Assembly: GCF_044360475.1 (NCBI RefSeq) | Contig: NZ_CP043494.1 | Location: 2,914,001-2,978,000, forward strand | Source of the DNA: Archangium minus | GTDB lineage: Bacteria; Myxococcota; Myxococcia; Myxococcales; Myxococcaceae | DNA length: 64,000 bases | Reading direction: 5' to 3' | In this document: one piece after another, positions 60,586 to 64,000 of the stretch | Position numbering within the stretch: position 1 is the stretch's first letter | Layout: every line of letters begins with the position of its first letter | Translations under genes and position numbers: made by a program | The notes under the pieces: generated by a model | Seen by the model: the letters and a program-made list of their open reading frames with translations, nothing else | Told to the model about the DNA's origin: nothing | Databases searched by the model: none

Positions 60586-62403
60586 ATGGGACGAAGGATG
60601 CTCAGGCCTGGCGCGCTGGCGCTGTGCCTTCTGTTGTCGGGAATGGCGGCCTTGGCTCAGTCCCCGCTTCGTAACTTCGAACTGGAGCGGTTGGAGCTGA
60701 ATCCTGGCGCCGAGGGGTCTCTGGTCGTGGGCACGGGAGAGCTGCTTCAGGAGGGGATGTTCCGCATCTCCGCCGTGGGCCACTACTCACATAAACCCCT
60801 GCTGCTTTACTGGGATGACACCAAATACGAGGTTATTGGTGGCCGCACCACGATGCATGTGGCCGCCGCCTATGCCCTCACGAATTGGTTGCAGGTGGGG
60901 GCGCAGCTCCCGGTGGTGGCGGTACAGACGATTGGAACGTTGCCCGAACAGGGCTTGCTGGCAAACCCCAAGTCCTCCGGACTGGGGACGCCCACGCTGA
61001 GTCTTCGTCTGGGTCTGCTGACCCAGGACGCCCAGGGCGGCTTCGACGTTGCGGTCGAGGGAGACGTGGGACTGCCAGTGGGCAGTATGGAGGGATTCGC
61101 GGGGGATGGGGGGCTTCGCTACATGCCCAGAGTGATGGTGGGCCGGCACTTCGGTTTCATCCGAGCGGCGTTGGATGCGGGATTCCTGGTGCGCCCGGGG
61201 GGGCGTGTCAGCTACGTGAGCAGCAAGCCCCTGGACGAGTTGGGTAATGAGGTACGTGTCGGGCTGGCGCTGGCAACGACGGGGCGCCGGCTGCGGGGCG
61301 AGTTCAACGTCCGGGGAATGATCCCTCTGACGAATCAGCCCGGCTCCGTGGAATTGCTCCCGGGTGTTCGCTATCTGCTGAACCCGTCGATGGAAGTATT
61401 TGCGTTGGCGGGTGTGGGGGTGGGGTCCGCACCGGGGACCCCGATGTTTCGGGTACTCGCGGGTGGCTCCTTTGGTGACGTGACGCCGCGCCGGGGGCCG
61501 GGCGAATCCTCCGTCAAGTGTGATCTGGGTTTGTCCCTCTCACCGGAGGAGTGCCCGGACAGAGATGATGACGGCGATGGTGTGCGCAACCTCGTGGATA
61601 AGTGCCCAGCGGTGCTGGGAGATTCCCAGCGCGATGGCTGCCCTCGAACGGACACGGACAAGGACGGCATTGAGGACTCGCTGGACGCCTGTCCGACGGA
61701 GTTTGGTCCTGCGGCGCGCCAGGGCTGTCCGGTGCGTGACCAGGACAACGACGGTGTGGGGGAAGAGGATGACGCCTGCCCGACGGAGGCCGGTCCCGCG
61801 GACAACCGGGGTTGCCCGCTCAAGGACAGGGACAAGGACGGTATCGAGAACGACCAGGATGCGTGCCCAAACGAACCCGGTCCGGCCGAGCGCCAGGGGT
61901 GCCCGGAGGAGGATGGAGATAAGGACGGGGTGCCCAATCGGGTGGACAGCTGCGTCAAGGAGCCAGGTGTGGACAGCAATCTGGGTTGTCCCCAGCAGGA
62001 GATGCCACTGGTGGCCATCGCACCTCGGCAGCTCGATTTGCGCGGCAAGGTCTATTTCGAGGCGTCGCAGGCGCGCATCCAGAAGCGGTCCTTCGAATTG
62101 CTGAACTGGGTGGCCAAGATCATGCGCGAGCATCCGGAGCTCATTCGCGTGGTGGTGGGGGCCCATACGGATGACCGGGGCTTCGCGGAACAGAACCGCC
62201 GGTTGACGCAGCAACGCGCGGAATCGGTGGTGCGCTACCTCATGGATAAGGGCGTGCCTGCGGAGCGGTTGGAGGCCAGGGGCTACGGGTCGGAACGGCC
62301 CATCGATATCAACACGACGTCTACTGGCCGAGAGAACAACCGCCGGGTGGAATTCCTCATCATCCGTGATGGCAACACGATCTCGGAGGAGCGCCGCCAG
62401 TAG
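60586..62403 (+). CDS. OmpA-family outer-membrane protein with thrombospondin type 3 repeats
   Basis: A 605-residue envelope protein. After a signal peptide (ALALCLLLSGMAALAQ) come a beta-barrel-like domain (about residues 25-300; repeated glycine-rich strands), five calcium-binding TSP3 repeats (about 315-470; units with DxDxDGI/V and paired cysteines such as DTDKDGIEDSLDACP), and a C-terminal OmpA domain with VVGAHTDDRG and ARGYGSERP plus NNRRVEF, which should bind peptidoglycan. The layout resembles myxobacterial proteins such as TraB. ATG 60586 follows AGAGGGG. A large secreted protein gene follows on the same strand, so the two may form one surface complex. Confidence 0.85.
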   Translation: MGRRMLRPGALALCLLLSGMAALAQSPLRNFELERLELNPGAEGSLVVGTGELLQEGMFRISAVGHYSHKPLLLYWDDTKYEVIGGRTTMHVAAAYALTNWLQVGAQLPVVAVQTIGTLPEQGLLANPKSSGLGTPTLSLRLGLLTQDAQGGFDVAVEGDVGLPVGSMEGFAGDGGLRYMPRVMVGRHFGFIRAALDAGFLVRPGGRVSYVSSKPLDELGNEVRVGLALATTGRRLRGEFNVRGMIPLTNQPGSVELLPGVRYLLNPSMEVFALAGVGVGSAPGTPMFRVLAGGSFGDVTPRRGPGESSVKCDLGLSLSPEECPDRDDDGDGVRNLVDKCPAVLGDSQRDGCPRTDTDKDGIEDSLDACPTEFGPAARQGCPVRDQDNDGVGEEDDACPTEAGPADNRGCPLKDRDKDGIENDQDACPNEPGPAERQGCPEEDGDKDGVPNRVDSCVKEPGVDSNLGCPQQEMPLVAIAPRQLDLRGKVYFEASQARIQKRSFELLNWVAKIMREHPELIRVVVGAHTDDRGFAEQNRRLTQQRAESVVRYLMDKGVPAERLEARGYGSERPIDINTTSTGRENNRRVEFLIIRDGNTISEERRQ

Positions 62404-62543
62404 GCGGGGCTCGAATGGGGACGAGACGTATGCGACTCACCTTTGTGACGGCTCCAAAGGGAAACATTCGAAGCGGGGGGACTCCCATGAGGGGGGCATC
62501 GCCATTGGCGGTTGTGGCCAGACGCAAGGATAGAAGAGGCACG

Positions 62544-64000
62544 ATGACCATGAGACTCTCTTGCGTGAAGCTGTGGGTGGGCTTGCTGCTGGCTCTCGTG
62601 GCCAGCCCGGTGCTGGCCGGCTCGGATACGTTCTACCTGGGCACCGGTCGTGACGGCGCGCTCGAGGTGTCGCAGCCCGAGACCCGGATCAACCGGTACG
62701 CGCAGGTGAAGGCCCCTCTGGCGACGGGAGACGTCGCTGTCCAGGTGGATTCCGCCGAGGGGTTCGCCGCGGGAGAGCTCGTGATGGTGTTGCAGACCAC
62801 CGGTCTCGTGCCCGCAGCCGTGCCGGGCCGCGTGGAGCCCATGGTACTCAGCCAGGACGCGGTGGGTCGTTGGGAACTGGCCAGGGTGTACGCCGTCGAT
62901 GGTGACGTGCTGTCTCTGCGTTCCCCACTCCTCTACTCGTACGCGGCGGAGGTGAGCCAGGTCATCCGCGTGCCGGAGCTCACCTCTGTTCATGTCCTGC
63001 CTGGGGCGAGCCTCGTGGCCCAGCCCTGGAATGGTGCCACGGGTGGTGTGCTCGCATTCCTGGCGACGGGCACAGTCCTCAACGAAGGACGCATCGATGT
63101 CAGTGGCATGGGTTTCAGTGGGGGCAGCCCCACGTGGCAGGAGAAGGGCTGCTCCTCGGCGGGAGGAACGGGAGAGGGCGTGGACAGCACGGCCCATGGT
63201 CGCGCCACCGGCCCCGAGAACGTGGCCAATGGTGGAGGAGGAGGCTCGTGCCATGGGCGCGCAGGAGGCGGCGGTGGTAACGCGAGCGCGGGTGGTCAGG
63301 CGGGAATGCTGCCCTGGGGCTCAGGTGGAAAGGGCGGGGCGTCGCTCGTCTACTCGCTGCTCGATCACCTCACCTTTGGAGGTGGCGGTGGTGGCGGCTC
63401 TGTGCGTGGTGAGCAACTGGCGCATGAGGCCCAAGGAGGCCGGGGCGGTGGCGCTATCTTCATCCGCGCTGGCGGGTTGGACGGAAGTGGAGCCATCAGC
63501 GCCTCGGGAGAGGCAGGTGGCTTCTCTGTCTCCGATGGGCCGGGCGGAGGTGGTGCAGGAGGCAGCATCTTGTTGCGTCTGGCAGGCCCCATGCGCTGTG
63601 GGGGCCTTCATGCGGAGGGAGGACGGGGCGGCGCGAGCCTGGGCTCCTCGGAGCCGGTGTCTGGGGGCGGTGGTGGCGCTGGCAGGGTGCTGTATCAGTC
63701 CTCTTCGGTGACGGGTTGTCCCATTTCCGCCGGGGCCGGGTTGTCTGACTCCTGGAGCGAGGTTCCCGCAGTCAGTGGAGAGGAGTCCGTGACGGTTCTC
63801 CCGGGTGGACTCATCCGTCCGGAGCCGGCCACGATTGTGTGGCCCGGGGATGGTTCCACCGTAGACACCTCGAGGCCTGCCATTCTCGGCAGAGCCATGT
63901 CCGGTATGGATGTGATCGTCTACCTGGATGGGGCTGAAGCAGGGCGCGTGGTTGCCGCGGACGGAGTCTTTTCCTTCACGCCGACTCTGGCGCTGACTGC
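62544..64000 (+). CDS. Large secreted glycine-rich surface protein (5' part, runs off the window)
   Basis: The frame is open to the right end, with 485 residues visible. AGAAGAGG precedes the ATG; the signal peptide ends near SPVLAGSD (an in-frame extension to 62430 is possible). Residues about 30-165 are a beta-rich domain. From about 195 to 385 the sequence is dominated by glycine-rich turns (GGGGGGSVRGEQL, QGGRGGGAIFIRAGG, GGGAGGSILLRLAG, GGGGGAGRVLYQ), suggesting a beta-solenoid. IVWPGDGSTVDTSRPAILG then begins a bacterial Ig-like repeat, as seen in myxobacterial proteins annotated AgmC. Adhesion or gliding-surface function is inferred; the C terminus is unseen. Confidence 0.75.
   Translation, partial: MTMRLSCVKLWVGLLLALVASPVLAGSDTFYLGTGRDGALEVSQPETRINRYAQVKAPLATGDVAVQVDSAEGFAAGELVMVLQTTGLVPAAVPGRVEPMVLSQDAVGRWELARVYAVDGDVLSLRSPLLYSYAAEVSQVIRVPELTSVHVLPGASLVAQPWNGATGGVLAFLATGTVLNEGRIDVSGMGFSGGSPTWQEKGCSSAGGTGEGVDSTAHGRATGPENVANGGGGGSCHGRAGGGGGNASAGGQAGMLPWGSGGKGGASLVYSLLDHLTFGGGGGGGSVRGEQLAHEAQGGRGGGAIFIRAGGLDGSGAISASGEAGGFSVSDGPGGGGAGGSILLRLAGPMRCGGLHAEGGRGGASLGSSEPVSGGGGGAGRVLYQSSSVTGCPISAGAGLSDSWSEVPAVSGEESVTVLPGGLIRPEPATIVWPGDGSTVDTSRPAILGRAMSGMDVIVYLDGAEAGRVVAADGVFSFTPTLALT

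Noticed and set aside
60271..60783. Upstream extension of TssJ
   Set aside because: It would overlap the divergent OmpA gene, and the signal peptide begins only after the GTG at 60270.
63180..63700. Minus-strand frames in the glycine-rich region as separate genes
   Set aside because: The plus strand holds one continuous frame with a signal peptide and ribosome-binding site; the others are compositional shadows.
1..64000. CRISPR array, tRNA or rRNA genes
   Set aside because: No regularly spaced short repeats, cloverleaf-like sequences or conserved rRNA segments were found on reading.

Overview
This is a GC-rich, densely coded chromosomal stretch from a myxobacterium (Myxococcota, suborder Cystobacterineae; an Archangiaceae or Myxococcaceae genome is most likely). 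The placement rests on a TIGR02265/DUF2378 protein (a family known essentially from myxobacteria), several orphan sensor kinases, many secreted polymer-degrading enzymes and lipoproteins, and overall codon and GC character. No rRNA, tRNA, CRISPR array, insertion sequence or prophage was seen.

Region 1 (1-6174, plus strand) is a sugar-acid uptake and catabolism cluster: the end of an MFS hexarate transporter, glucarate dehydratase (gudD), a porin of the OprO/OprP type, an FAD-linked D-2-hydroxyacid dehydrogenase, and a lipoprotein of the sulfatase/phosphatase superfamily. Facing it (6178-7970, minus) are a DeoR-type repressor and a translationally coupled two-domain enzyme, a DUF4406-like domain fused to a NudK-type NUDIX domain. 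A TPR protein, a hexapeptide-repeat (left-handed beta-helix) protein, a putative Fe(II) dioxygenase with a VOC protein, and a DUF1624 membrane protein follow.

Region 2 (12.5-25.7 kb) is mostly surface and environmental genes: a TonB-dependent receptor, a PL1 pectate lyase with a structured leader, a subclass-B1-type metallo-beta-lactamase lipoprotein, two orphan hybrid-free histidine kinases, and a three-gene unit (dihaem c-type cytochrome/DUF1588-like protein, small lipoprotein, Tat-exported DUF1501-like protein).

Region 3 (25.7-41.5 kb) holds a SNF2/SWIM helicase, a tandem pair of GH18 chitinases whose N-terminal halves are almost identical at DNA level while the catalytic domains have diverged, a DUF2252 protein, the TIGR02265 protein, a GT-C-like membrane protein, periplasmic Cu,Zn superoxide dismutase with a leader hairpin over its ribosome-binding site, an orphan N6-adenine DNA methyltransferase carrying an in-frame palindromic repeat, and two adjacent genes of unknown function.

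Region 4 (41.6-60.3 kb, minus strand) is a nearly complete type VI secretion operon in the order tssJ-tssK-tssL-tssM-tagF-tssA-tssB-tssC-hcp-tssE-tssF-tssG-tssH(clpV)-lipoprotein. Baseplate, membrane complex, sheath, tube and recycling ATPase are all present; VgrG, PAAR, phosphorylation regulators and recognisable effectors are absent from the window. Strong hairpins sit on both sides of hcp and between tssG and clpV. Region 5 (60.6 kb to the end, plus strand) is divergent from the T6SS: an OmpA protein with thrombospondin type 3 calcium repeats, followed by the start of a large secreted glycine-rich protein that runs off the window.
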